A DNA stretch of 64,000 nt from NCBI GenBank assembly GCA_937922675.1, contig CALAJN010000011.1, positions 124,001 through 188,000 of the forward strand, given 5' to 3'. This document shows, in pieces, positions 39,492 through 47,845 of this stretch. The notes beneath the pieces were generated by a model, which was not told where the DNA came from, ran no database searches, and saw nothing but the letters and a program-made list of their open reading frames with translations. The stretch comes from an uncultured Granulosicoccaceae bacterium. GTDB lineage: Bacteria > Pseudomonadota > Gammaproteobacteria > Granulosicoccales > Granulosicoccaceae. Numbering within the stretch: the first letter of the stretch is position 1; the number at the start of each line of letters is the position of its first letter. The translations under genes and the position numbers were made by a program.

Positions 39492-40652
39492 CTATGGAGA
39501 CCTGGGTGAGGGCCAGTCAGGCGACGCGGCGATATCGTCGTGTTCGCCCAGCCGTGGAGCCGGATTTCGCACGACACCTGGTGTACGCGACAGCTTCGGA
39601 ACGATGCCAGGCATCGTGATCGGGCGTCCGTCGCGAGCGGTTGTGTTCAGTAACATGTCGCGTGCCTTGTAGTGCGGATCAGCGACGATATCTGCCACTG
39701 AAAAAATGCGCCCAGACGGTACCCGGGCGCCCTCCAGAGCCTGCAGTGCTTCAGCGACAGTGTGCCTGGCTGTCCACTCGCCGATGGCGGCATCGAGTTC
39801 CGTAGCACGTTCAACGCGGCCGTCGTTGTGCGCAAGCTGCTCGTCTACGGCAAGATCTGCCCGCCCGATCAGCCTCATCAGATCGCGAAAGATGCGATCC
39901 CCGTTGCCGCCGATCAGGATGGTGCCGTCCTGGCAGGGGTAGGCATTGGAAGGGGAAATGCCGGGCAGAGCGCTGCCCGCTGGTTGTCGAATGACCCCCT
40001 TCTCGGTGTACTCCGGCACAAGGCTTTCCATGACGTTGAAGACGCTCTCGTAGAGTGCAGTGTCTATCACCTGACCTTCGCCCGTGCTGTCTCTGTGACG
40101 CAGCGCCATCAGTATTCCAATCACGCCATGCAGTCCGGCAAGCGTGTCGCCGATGGAGACGCCTGTACGTACGGGTACGCGGTCAGGCTCTCCGGTCAGA
40201 TAGCGCAGGCCTGCCATCGCCTCTCCGAGCAGACCAAAACCCGGCTTCTCTGCATACGGCCCATCTTGACCGTAGCCCGAGATGCGCAGCATCACCAATC
40301 CAGGATTCTCAGGTGCCAGTGAGGCACGGTCCAGCGACCACTCCTCGAGTTTGCCGGGACGAAAGTTCTCGATGATGACATCGGCCTCGACAGCGAGGCG
40401 GCGGGCGACAACGCGATCGGAGGGGTTGCCCAGATCAAGGGCGAGGGATCGTTTGCCACGTGACTGCACTTCCCACCACAACGAGGTGTCACCGCGCATT
40501 TCCCGCCATCGCCGCAAGGGATCACCTCCGTCACGACTCTCTACCTTGATGACATCAGCCCCGAAGTCGGCCAGCATGCGCCCGGCAAACGGCCCTGCTA
40601 TCAGTTGACCGAGTTCGAGCACCTTGAGCCCATCGAGTGCGTGCATGCTCAA
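39492..40652 (-). CDS. CaiB/BaiF family CoA-transferase (class III)
   Basis: Cytoplasmic enzyme of 386 residues that moves CoA between carboxylic acids. Seen: KVLELGQLIAGPFAGRMLADF, GADVIKVE, the KRSLALDL block, IENFRPGKLEEW, ISGYGQDGPY, and VSIGDTLAGLHG with the likely catalytic Asp near 170. Full length. The donor and acceptor cannot be told from sequence; neighbours give no clue. The fatty acid oxidation genes at the window start show that acyl-CoA metabolism is active, but are 35 kb away. Confidence 0.93.
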   Translation of the reverse strand: MSMHALDGLKVLELGQLIAGPFAGRMLADFGADVIKVESRDGGDPLRRWREMRGDTSLWWEVQSRGKRSLALDLGNPSDRVVARRLAVEADVIIENFRPGKLEEWSLDRASLAPENPGLVMLRISGYGQDGPYAEKPGFGLLGEAMAGLRYLTGEPDRVPVRTGVSIGDTLAGLHGVIGILMALRHRDSTGEGQVIDTALYESVFNVMESLVPEYTEKGVIRQPAGSALPGISPSNAYPCQDGTILIGGNGDRIFRDLMRLIGRADLAVDEQLAHNDGRVERATELDAAIGEWTARHTVAEALQALEGARVPSGRIFSVADIVADPHYKARDMLLNTTARDGRPITMPGIVPKLSRTPGVVRNPAPRLGEHDDIAASPDWPSPRSP

Positions 40653-40678
40653 GGCCCGGTCTGGTGGCGCAATGTGTC

Positions 40679-40792
40679 TGGCGCGCGGGATCCGCGACTG
40701 TTTACCGGCTCGACGATCACACTGAATGCCATGGCCAAGTAGACATAACCTCCGGGAATGAATCCAGCAAGTCGCGATGCAGTGTCGCGCAC
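40679..40792 (-). pseudogene. Fragment resembling the C-terminus of a TerC-family membrane protein
   Basis: A short minus-strand frame (40649-40855) encodes ASRLAGFIPGGYVYLAMAFS followed by VIVEPVNSRGSR. This resembles the last helix of TerC/YoaE-type integral membrane proteins, where xIPKGYIYFAMAFS and VExLNLR are typical. The body of the protein (about 200 residues) is absent on either side, so this is most likely a gene remnant. It lies just upstream of the CaiB-like gene, between two intact genes. The similarity is recalled from family patterns, not from a search. Confidence 0.5.
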
Positions 40793-40821
40793 GTTCGGCA
40801 TTGTAGCGGCTTGGGGAATGC

Positions 40822-40863
40822 AGACGTGCCGCAGTCCTTGACGGGACAGCGGCACGTCTTTTT
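40822..40863 (+). terminator. Strong rho-independent-type hairpin with T-tail
   Basis: AGACGTGCCGC (40822-40832) pairs perfectly over 11 bases with GCGGCACGTCT (40849-40859), and four more T follow (40860-40863). The T-tail faces the plus strand, yet no plus-strand gene lies upstream. On the minus strand it is placed right after the BON gene stop (40874), so it may end that transcript with help, or block antisense transcription into it. Confidence 0.7.
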
Positions 40864-40873
40864 CTGCACTGAT

Positions 40874-41146
40874 CTAGCTATTGGTCAAGATCAGGTTGAT
40901 CACCTGGTTAACACCTGCGGAGTTCTCTGCAGCACGCTGAGCGGCTGCACGGTCAAGGGCGTTGCCGTAGCCTCGCAAGGTCGCTGTGTCGCCATTCACG
41001 ACGACAGAAATATTCGCCGAGGCTCCGTGTACCGCTGATCTGACGCTCTGCTTGACATCGCTTTGCGACACGACGGCCGAGGCGGGTGCCGCGAAGGCAA
41101 CAGCGGATACAAGGGCGATGGCAGCGCTGAGGTTACGTGAGTTCAT
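40874..41146 (-). CDS. Small periplasmic BON-domain protein
   Basis: Exported protein of 90 residues. Starting at ATG 41146 it has a classic signal peptide (SAAIALVSAVAFAAPASA), then one BON-like module: SQSDVKQSVRSAVHG, NISVVVNGDTATLRGYGNAL, and a helix ending VNQVINLIL. BON domains are found in OsmY-type envelope-stress proteins and are thought to bind phospholipid. A ribosome site GGAG lies upstream. The frame extends to 41398 but that part lacks coding character. A strong hairpin follows the stop, and two ATTCGAAT palindromes lie in the upstream region. Confidence 0.85.
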   Translation of the reverse strand: MNSRNLSAAIALVSAVAFAAPASAVVSQSDVKQSVRSAVHGASANISVVVNGDTATLRGYGNALDRAAAQRAAENSAGVNQVINLILTNS

Positions 41147-41181
41147 GGTGAGTCTCCGATTGATTGAGTCGTTATGAATTG

Positions 41182-41271
41182 GATTCGAATCGCAGCGACG
41201 TTTGCCTGGGTGCGCCTTGATTCGATGGATGTAGTATCGGAGCTTCGGGTTGCGGGTAGATGTATTCGAAT
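41182..41271. promoter_or_regulatory. Paired ATTCGAAT palindromes upstream of the BON gene
   Basis: GATTCGAATC (41182-41191) and ATTCGAAT (41264-41271) are perfect palindromes about 81 bases apart centre to centre. They bracket the gap between the BON gene start and the end of the small gene at 41272. Repeats of this type can be operator sites, but no regulator is known. Confidence 0.35.
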
Positions 41272-41469
41272 TTACGCTGGTGTAAGGTCCGGCGCGGCAA
41301 ATAGCGACAGCACATCTTCGGTTGACAAGCCACCGATACCAGCGGCTTCGTCTTGCTCGATTGTGGCATCGGCCAGGGCCTGTTTGAAACGCATCCATGG
41401 CTTGCTGTCGTTTGCGCGTTTTGCCTGCGCGTCGAATAGCGTGATCGGCATGTCGGTTATTGAAGGCAT
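41272..41469 (-). CDS. Small hypothetical protein divergent from the AddB-like gene
   Basis: Product of 65 residues that I do not recognise: a hydrophilic, balanced sequence including LFDAQAKRANDSKPWMRFKQ and GIGGLSTEDVLSLFAAPD. No membrane helix, zinc site or signal peptide is seen. It looks more like real protein than the opposite-strand frame, which is unusually rich in Cys, Ser and Arg over the same bases. If real, the AddB-like gene must start downstream of 41469. It precedes the BON gene on the same strand. Confidence 0.5.
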   Translation of the reverse strand: MPSITDMPITLFDAQAKRANDSKPWMRFKQALADATIEQDEAAGIGGLSTEDVLSLFAAPDLTPA

Positions 41470-41593
41470 GGTGATAGCCTACCGGCCGGGCGAGACCGAT
41501 TGCGTCTATCGCGGGAAAAGACTGGCAATATATCCAGGTATTTGCTGCTCTTCAGACACGTCCAACACCGACACTCAGGATGTAGCCAACAAC

Positions 41594-44290
41594 GTGCAAG
41601 ACGCCTTCGATTTCAGCGACCCGGATGCCGGGACCAGCGTAGCGCCGGACCCGAGTGCCACTGATATTGACAATTTGCTTGACCTTGCGGCCCATGCTAC
41701 CGAGCGTACCCATGGCGCAGGGGGCGGTATTGTCATTGCCACCGTCAACCGGCGGCTGGCGCGTCATTTGTCCACGCGTTTTGTGCAACGGCAGAGTGGA
41801 GCCGGCCGCACCTGGTGGGAGACGCCGTCAATTCTGCCGCTGTCCAACTGGCTTACTGCCTTGCATGACGAGGCGTTGGCTGCGGGCACCTCGCAACGCT
41901 CCCGCCTGGCACCGCTGGCAGCGCGCTTGCGTTGGCGTCGTGAGGTGCAGCGTCGTCACAGCAAGTTGCTGGATGTCGACTCTGCAGCGCGGGAGGCCAT
42001 GCGCGCATGGCGTCTTGCACATGCCTGGCATTGCAACCCAGATCGACAAACCTATCTGGCGGACGATGTACACGCATGGTCAGGCTGGGCCGATGCCTAC
42101 GCTAACTCACTCGAGGCCGATCAGTTGGTGGACGAAGCCACCTTGCCCGGACACTTGTCAACCCTCGTGCAAGAGCGCAAGTTGAGGCCACCACAGACGC
42201 TGGTGCTCGCAGGTTTTATCAGTCCGACGCCCGAGTTGCAGGCCATGGTCGCAGCGTTTGAGGCGGCAGGTACCCGCGTCGTTTTTCCGGTTGATTCTCC
42301 GCCTGCTGTGCCACGTTGTATGTCGTGGCATGACGATGCTGAAGAGCTGGCAGCTGTTGCCAGCGAGGTGCGGCAGCGCCTTGATGTCAGCCCGGACGCT
42401 GTGCTCGGTGTTGTGGTGCCTGATCTGGATTCGCGACGGGTTGAGGTGTTGCGGGCATTTGACAACTGTTTTTTTCCGGGACTTTCGCCTGCCATGATCG
42501 ATGCGCGGCAGCGGCCTTACGATCTCTCGGCGGGCTTGCCATTGCTCGACAACCCGGTGGTAGCCACTGCCTTGCAGATTCTCACGCTTGCCTGGCAAGG
42601 GCTCGACCGTCATGGCGTCTCTGCCTTGTTGTTATCGCCTTATCTCAAAAGTGCGGAGGCCGAGCGAAGCGATCGTCAATCGGCCGAGCGTACCTTGCGT
42701 GACTGGCGCGTCCGACGCGCAGACCTCGAACGCTTTCGCCGGCGTCTTGCCAAGGACAGTGATTTGGGTGCTCCCTTGTATGGGTTGGTGCAAGAGCTGG
42801 CTGAGCAACGTGAAGCTGATGCGGGCAAAGGCGCTGCGCGATCCGTATGGGCGACGCGCTTCTCGGCGGTGCTCAAGGCCTTTGGTTGGCCGGGGGAGGG
42901 GCTCGGTAGTGAGGAGCATCAGGCCGTTCAGGCTACTCACGCTGTGCTTGATGATCTGCAAGCGCTGGATGACAGCGATCTGTTGACAGTGTCGACGGCT
43001 CTCTCCGAGCTCAAGCGCCTCGCGCGCGAGCGCGTGTTCCAACCGGAGACACCGGACGTACCGGTGCGTGTGCTTGGGCGCCTTGAGAGTCATGGTCAGC
43101 ACGTCGACGTGCTCTGGATCACCGGCCTCGATAGCGAACGCTGGCCTGCTGCGGCGCGTCCTACCCCGTTTCTCCCTGTACTACAGCAACAAGAGGTGGG
43201 TATGCCAGAGGCCTCACCTGAAGCGCGACTGAGACTTGCCAAGCGTGAGTTCAGGCACTGGTGCGCCAATGCGCCCGAAGTCGTCGCAAGTCATGCGAGA
43301 GAGCGTGATGACAAGCCTTTGGTGGCAGCGCCCGTCCTTGCTGACATCCTTGAGGGTGAGGCGGCTGCCTTGCAGGTGTTTGATCTGGTTCGCTCAGCGA
43401 CTGGCACCGAAGTCATCAATGATGCGCGTGGTCCTGATGTGATGGCAGGTACTCCGGTACGCGGTGGCGCTCGTTTACTTGAGGATCAGGCGGCTTGTCC
43501 CTTTCGTGCCTTTGCGCTTCACAGACTCGAGATTCGTTCGCTGGAAGAGGCAGGCCTGGGGTTGGACGCACGTCAGCGTGGGACCTTTCTGCACCGCGCG
43601 CTGGAGTTTTTTTGGCAAGAGACTGTCACTCACAAGGCCTTGCTTGACTTGTCGGACGAAGATCTCGGCGAGCGTGTGCAAGTAGCGGTCGATGCATCCT
43701 TGTCAGAAGATGAATTTGTCGACAAGACTATTTCGCTTCTTGAGCGAGAGCGCATCGCTCGATTGATTCGTGAGTGGCTCGAAGGTATTGAAATGCCGCG
43801 CACACCGTTTGAAGTAGAAGCCTTCGAGCAGGCCGTCGAGTTTGAACACTCAGGGATCGCCATCAACCTCAAGATAGATCGCGTGGATCGGGTAGGTGAC
43901 GCACGCGTGGTGATTGACTACAAGTCAGGTACTACCAACAAGATTGACAGCTGGGGCAAGGAGCGAATCGCGAATCCACAGTTGCCTCTCTACGCCCTCG
44001 CTCGTGATGACATTGATGGTGTTGCCTTTGCGCAGATCGCACGTGAGAAGTGCCGCTTTGTCGGTATAGCGGGCGACTCGGATCTCCTGGAGGGTGTGGG
44101 GTCTGGTGATCCGCCACTGAGTTGGGAGGATTGGCGTGCGCACTGGCAGCGTGCTCTCAATGTGGTGGTCGAAGAGATTGCGCACGGGCTTGCCGTGCCC
44201 ACACCCGGCCCGGATACCTGCAAGTATTGTGAGTTGAAAGGTCTTTGCCGCGTGGCAGTAGACGCTTCACTGGACGAGGACGGCGCATGA
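41594..44290 (+). CDS. AddB-like PD-(D/E)XK nuclease, DNA double-strand-break repair subunit
   Basis: About 898 residues. The N-terminal part is a degenerate helicase-like domain (GGGIVIATVNRRLARHLSTR, WWETPSILPLSNWL). The C-terminal part is a RecB-type nuclease (GTFLHRALE, KIDRVDRV, VVIDYKSG). Four cysteines placed for an iron-sulfur staple are seen: one in QAACPFRAFA and three in CKYCELKGLC. This matches AddB and the related family TIGR03623, partners of AddA. The frame is open back to ATG 41174, but the stretch before about 41560 has non-coding composition and lies over the small minus-strand gene; GTG 41594 is my best start, ATG 41468 an alternative. The stop overlaps the helicase gene (ATGA). 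Confidence 0.85.
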   Translation: MQDAFDFSDPDAGTSVAPDPSATDIDNLLDLAAHATERTHGAGGGIVIATVNRRLARHLSTRFVQRQSGAGRTWWETPSILPLSNWLTALHDEALAAGTSQRSRLAPLAARLRWRREVQRRHSKLLDVDSAAREAMRAWRLAHAWHCNPDRQTYLADDVHAWSGWADAYANSLEADQLVDEATLPGHLSTLVQERKLRPPQTLVLAGFISPTPELQAMVAAFEAAGTRVVFPVDSPPAVPRCMSWHDDAEELAAVASEVRQRLDVSPDAVLGVVVPDLDSRRVEVLRAFDNCFFPGLSPAMIDARQRPYDLSAGLPLLDNPVVATALQILTLAWQGLDRHGVSALLLSPYLKSAEAERSDRQSAERTLRDWRVRRADLERFRRRLAKDSDLGAPLYGLVQELAEQREADAGKGAARSVWATRFSAVLKAFGWPGEGLGSEEHQAVQATHAVLDDLQALDDSDLLTVSTALSELKRLARERVFQPETPDVPVRVLGRLESHGQHVDVLWITGLDSERWPAAARPTPFLPVLQQQEVGMPEASPEARLRLAKREFRHWCANAPEVVASHARERDDKPLVAAPVLADILEGEAAALQVFDLVRSATGTEVINDARGPDVMAGTPVRGGARLLEDQAACPFRAFALHRLEIRSLEEAGLGLDARQRGTFLHRALEFFWQETVTHKALLDLSDEDLGERVQVAVDASLSEDEFVDKTISLLERERIARLIREWLEGIEMPRTPFEVEAFEQAVEFEHSGIAINLKIDRVDRVGDARVVIDYKSGTTNKIDSWGKERIANPQLPLYALARDDIDGVAFAQIAREKCRFVGIAGDSDLLEGVGSGDPPLSWEDWRAHWQRALNVVVEEIAHGLAVPTPGPDTCKYCELKGLCRVAVDASLDEDGA

Positions 44291-47200
44291 ACAAGGCACT
44301 TGCAGACGCCGCCGAGCGTATACAAGCGCTGGATACAACGCGCTCCTTCATCGTTCAGGCACCTGCAGGTTCAGGCAAGACAGAGCTGCTGACGCGTCGT
44401 GTATTGACCTTGTTGACTACAGTTGACCGGCCCGAAGAAGTCCTTGCAATTACCTTCACGCGCAAGGCCGCAGCCGAGATGCGACATCGCGTTGTCATGG
44501 CCTTGAAGCGCGCCAGCGATCAGGCTCCGGTCGACGATGTCTACGAGCAGGAAGGGCTGGAGCTTGCGCGGCGTGTGCTGGCACGAGACGGCGACCTGGG
44601 CTGGCAATTGATCGAGGATCCTGAACGCCTTGGCATCCGCACCATTGATTCGCTGGCGACAAACCTGGCGCATCGTCTACCGGTGTTGTCGTCTCTGGGT
44701 GCTGCAACCGGTTTGGTTGACGATGCCAGCGCTCTCTATCAGGAAGCCGCCGAGCGTTTCATTGATCAGCACATAAGCAAGATTGCTGCGGTCTCGCAGA
44801 AGCTTGATAACCGCCTCGAAACCCTGCGCGGCTTGTTGGTCAACTTGCTGGCAGTGCGTGATCAGTGGGTTCGTTATGCCGTTGAAGACTTCACGGATGA
44901 TCGCTTGCGTGAAGTGCTTGAGCAGATGCTGTGTGCCTTGCTCCAGTCTCGCGTGCGGGCCTTGTGCGCATCAGCGCCACCAGGGCTTGGCGCCTCTTTG
45001 CTGCCGGTAGTGCAAGGCTGCGCGTTTTATCTACGTGAGCTCAAGGCAGTCGGTGCGCTTGAGCTGGAAAGTCCACACCTCGCGGTACTCGCTCTGGCGG
45101 ATGCGCTCGAAGCCTCCGGTGGACAGTTGCCTGATAGCGAGGTTGACGAGATAGGCAGCTGGTCGTTGATAGCGGACTTCCTGTTGACCACCTCCGGTAC
45201 ACCGAGGCGCAAGCTGACGATCAAGGAAGGGTTTCCAGCGCAGTCAGCAGACAAGCAGATCAGTGCCAGCAAGAGCGAGCTCAAGGAACACAAGGCCACA
45301 GCAGAAGACATGCTGCGCCAACTCGACGGTGAGTCCACCTTCACTGAGCTGCTCGCTGAGGTGCGCAAGCTGCCTGAGCCGCACTATCGGGACGAGGATT
45401 GGGCGCTGCTTGGGCAGTTGGGTGTTGGTTTGCAATACCTTCTCGCTGAGTTGCAGTTGGTATTTGCCGAACGTCGCGAAGTGGATTTTCTTGAAATCTC
45501 TGCAAGAGCCTTGCAGTCACTCGGTGACGACCAGACGCCTACGGATCTCTCGCTGGCGATGGATCTCAAGATAAAGCACCTGCTGGTTGATGAGTTTCAG
45601 GACACCTCTCGCGCCCAGTTTGCGTTGTTCGAGCGCCTGGTCGCGGGTTGGGAGCCCGGTGATGGAAGGACCTTCTTTGCTGTTGGCGACCCGATGCAAT
45701 CCATCTATCGGTTTCGTGAAGGCGATGTTGGTCTGTTCTTGCAGGCAGTGGACGAAGGGATCGGCCCTGTTGATCTCCAGCCACTAAAGCTGGTCGTCAA
45801 CTTTCGATCTGTGCCAGCCGTTATCGACTGGGTCAATGCACGTTTCTCGGCGGCCTTTCCTGCTCGGTCTGATCGCGATATTGGTGCAGTGACCTATGAG
45901 CCGTCAGAGCCAAAGCCATCGGAAAGGGACAAGCCGGACAAGGGTGAAATCAGGATGCATGTGCTTGAGCGCGACGCCACTGGAGGTGCATCCGTACCCG
46001 ACGCCAATGCGGCAGCAGAGGCCGAGCAGGTAGCCAGTCTTGTGGCTGCATCTCTTGCTGAAGATAGCCAAGGGACGGTGGGGATATTGTTGCGAGCCCG
46101 CACGCATGCACCAGCGATAGTGAGCGCCCTGCAGGTACGCGGTATACCGTTTCGCGCAGTGGAACTTGAGCGGTTGGGTGACAGGCCTGTAGTGCGCGAT
46201 ATCGTGGCTTTGGTTCTGGCACTGCGCTATCCACACGACCGAATCAGTTGGCTGTCCCTGTTGCGTGGGCCGCTTTGCGGGCTTGTGCTGTCTGACCTGC
46301 ACGCGCTATGTGCGGATAGCCATCGTGAGTCCGTGATAGAACTGGCGCAACAAACAGCACGTGTCGCCTTGATGAGTGCTGATGGCCAGAAGCGTCTGCA
46401 AGGCTTTTTGAATGAGGTCTTGCCTGCTGTGCACAGCGCGCCGCGCACCAGGATTGTCCCGTGGGCTGAAGCCTTGTGGCTACGACTCGGTGGGCCTTCG
46501 GTCTGTGTGGACGATGTCGATCTTGATGCGGCCGAGAGAGCATTGATACGGCTGGCCGCGCTTGAGCAGAATAGCGGTTTGTGGCAACGCCAGGCAGTGG
46601 CGCAGGCGATGGAGTCGCTCTATGCCGGCGAAAATCCTGACCCCGCGGCACAACGCGTGCAACTGATGACTTTGCACAAATCCAAGGGGCTGGAGTTTGG
46701 CACGGTGATTCTGCCGTCTCTCGGTCGGCAAGGTCGTGGCGATGATCGGCGCTTGTTGGACTGGTACGAATCCACGATTGATGGCCGACCCAGCTTGCTG
46801 CTCGCACCCATTGATGCTCCCGGTATCAATGACGGGCAACGCAGCGCGATTGGACGCTTGCTCAGGCGATTCAGAAGTCGTGCTGATGAGGCAGAGCGGC
46901 TGCGCCTGCTGTATGTAGCCTGTACCCGTGCGCAGCGTCAGCTGCACCTGGTCGCAACACTTGCCTGCGGTGATGATGGCATGGCCAAGGCGCCCGCCAG
47001 CGGTAGCTTGCTCGCGCCGCTGTGGCCGCAGCTATCAGCAGAACACGGACGTTTGCGTGAGCCTCTATCCGAACCTGTGGCTGACACTGGCCTGGCAACG
47101 ACCAGAGCAGCCAACGAGCCTCATTTGGCAGAAGACGATTGCAGTATTCAACGAGCACCCTTCAAGCGCACTGTTTCAGACTGGGCGTTCCCACAGCTTG

Positions 47201-47802
47201 ATGCTTTTGTCTGGCAGAACACGCCGCCGGTAAAGCTTGCCGCCGTTGCGATCGAGTACGACTGGCAGGGCAGTACCGCAAGAGATGTGGGTACTGCCGT
47301 ACATCGAGAGCTGCAACGCCTTGCAGATATACCTCATGCCGAGCGCGCGCCTCCGGGTAGTGAGGATCTTGGCAGGATCGCCCGACAGCTGCGCACGCTC
47401 GGTGTCGTTGAGGCATCACTGGATGATGCGGTGGCTCAGGTCGCTCAGGCCTTGCGCAATACACTCGATGATGAGCGCGGACGTTGGACCTTGCATAGCC
47501 ACAAGGAAGCGCGCAGTGAATGGGCACTCAGCGTGCCGCATGTCCACGGTAAGCGTGTTGTCAGCGTCGAGCGCATCATCATTGATCGCACGTTTGTTGA
47601 TACCGACGGCAACCGATGGATCGTGGACTACAAGACGGGCTCACATGCTGGTGGAGGACTTGATGCCTTTCTTGATCGCGAAGTGGAGCGATATCGTGAG
47701 CAATTGGAGACTTATGCGCGCGTGATGCAGCGTATTGATCCTGAACATGCAGTCAGAGTGGGGTTGTGGTTTCCGATGGTGCGTGGGTGGCGGGAGTTGT
47801 GA
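44287..47802 (+). CDS. AddA-like UvrD/Rep superfamily helicase-nuclease
   Basis: ATP-driven 3'-5' helicase with a C-terminal nuclease, 1171 residues; with the upstream AddB-like protein it should process DNA double-strand ends for RecA. Walker A is APAGSGKTELLTRR (near 25), then ITFTRKAAAEM, LLVDEFQDTSRAQ with the Walker B DE, AVGDPMQSIYRFREGD, LMTLHKSKGLEF and LLYVACTRAQ. The RecB-type nuclease end has GTAVHRELQRL and WIVDYKTG. ATG 44287 overlaps the AddB-like stop (ATGA). Both subunits therefore carry nuclease motifs, as in AddAB rather than RecBCD. Confidence 0.92.
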   Translation: MNKALADAAERIQALDTTRSFIVQAPAGSGKTELLTRRVLTLLTTVDRPEEVLAITFTRKAAAEMRHRVVMALKRASDQAPVDDVYEQEGLELARRVLARDGDLGWQLIEDPERLGIRTIDSLATNLAHRLPVLSSLGAATGLVDDASALYQEAAERFIDQHISKIAAVSQKLDNRLETLRGLLVNLLAVRDQWVRYAVEDFTDDRLREVLEQMLCALLQSRVRALCASAPPGLGASLLPVVQGCAFYLRELKAVGALELESPHLAVLALADALEASGGQLPDSEVDEIGSWSLIADFLLTTSGTPRRKLTIKEGFPAQSADKQISASKSELKEHKATAEDMLRQLDGESTFTELLAEVRKLPEPHYRDEDWALLGQLGVGLQYLLAELQLVFAERREVDFLEISARALQSLGDDQTPTDLSLAMDLKIKHLLVDEFQDTSRAQFALFERLVAGWEPGDGRTFFAVGDPMQSIYRFREGDVGLFLQAVDEGIGPVDLQPLKLVVNFRSVPAVIDWVNARFSAAFPARSDRDIGAVTYEPSEPKPSERDKPDKGEIRMHVLERDATGGASVPDANAAAEAEQVASLVAASLAEDSQGTVGILLRARTHAPAIVSALQVRGIPFRAVELERLGDRPVVRDIVALVLALRYPHDRISWLSLLRGPLCGLVLSDLHALCADSHRESVIELAQQTARVALMSADGQKRLQGFLNEVLPAVHSAPRTRIVPWAEALWLRLGGPSVCVDDVDLDAAERALIRLAALEQNSGLWQRQAVAQAMESLYAGENPDPAAQRVQLMTLHKSKGLEFGTVILPSLGRQGRGDDRRLLDWYESTIDGRPSLLLAPIDAPGINDGQRSAIGRLLRRFRSRADEAERLRLLYVACTRAQRQLHLVATLACGDDGMAKAPASGSLLAPLWPQLSAEHGRLREPLSEPVADTGLATTRAANEPHLAEDDCSIQRAPFKRTVSDWAFPQLDAFVWQNTPPVKLAAVAIEYDWQGSTARDVGTAVHRELQRLADIPHAERAPPGSEDLGRIARQLRTLGVVEASLDDAVAQVAQALRNTLDDERGRWTLHSHKEARSEWALSVPHVHGKRVVSVERIIIDRTFVDTDGNRWIVDYKTGSHAGGGLDAFLDREVERYREQLETYARVMQRIDPEHAVRVGLWFPMVRGWREL

Positions 47803-47845
47803 TGCACACCGGCCCACTCCAGCTCCACGATCACGCGTCGGCACG

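Noticed and set aside
41174-41593. Upstream extension of the AddB-like gene to ATG 41174
   Set aside because: The extra 140 residues are rich in Cys, Ser and Arg, unlike the rest, and the stretch is better explained by a small minus-strand gene and control sites.
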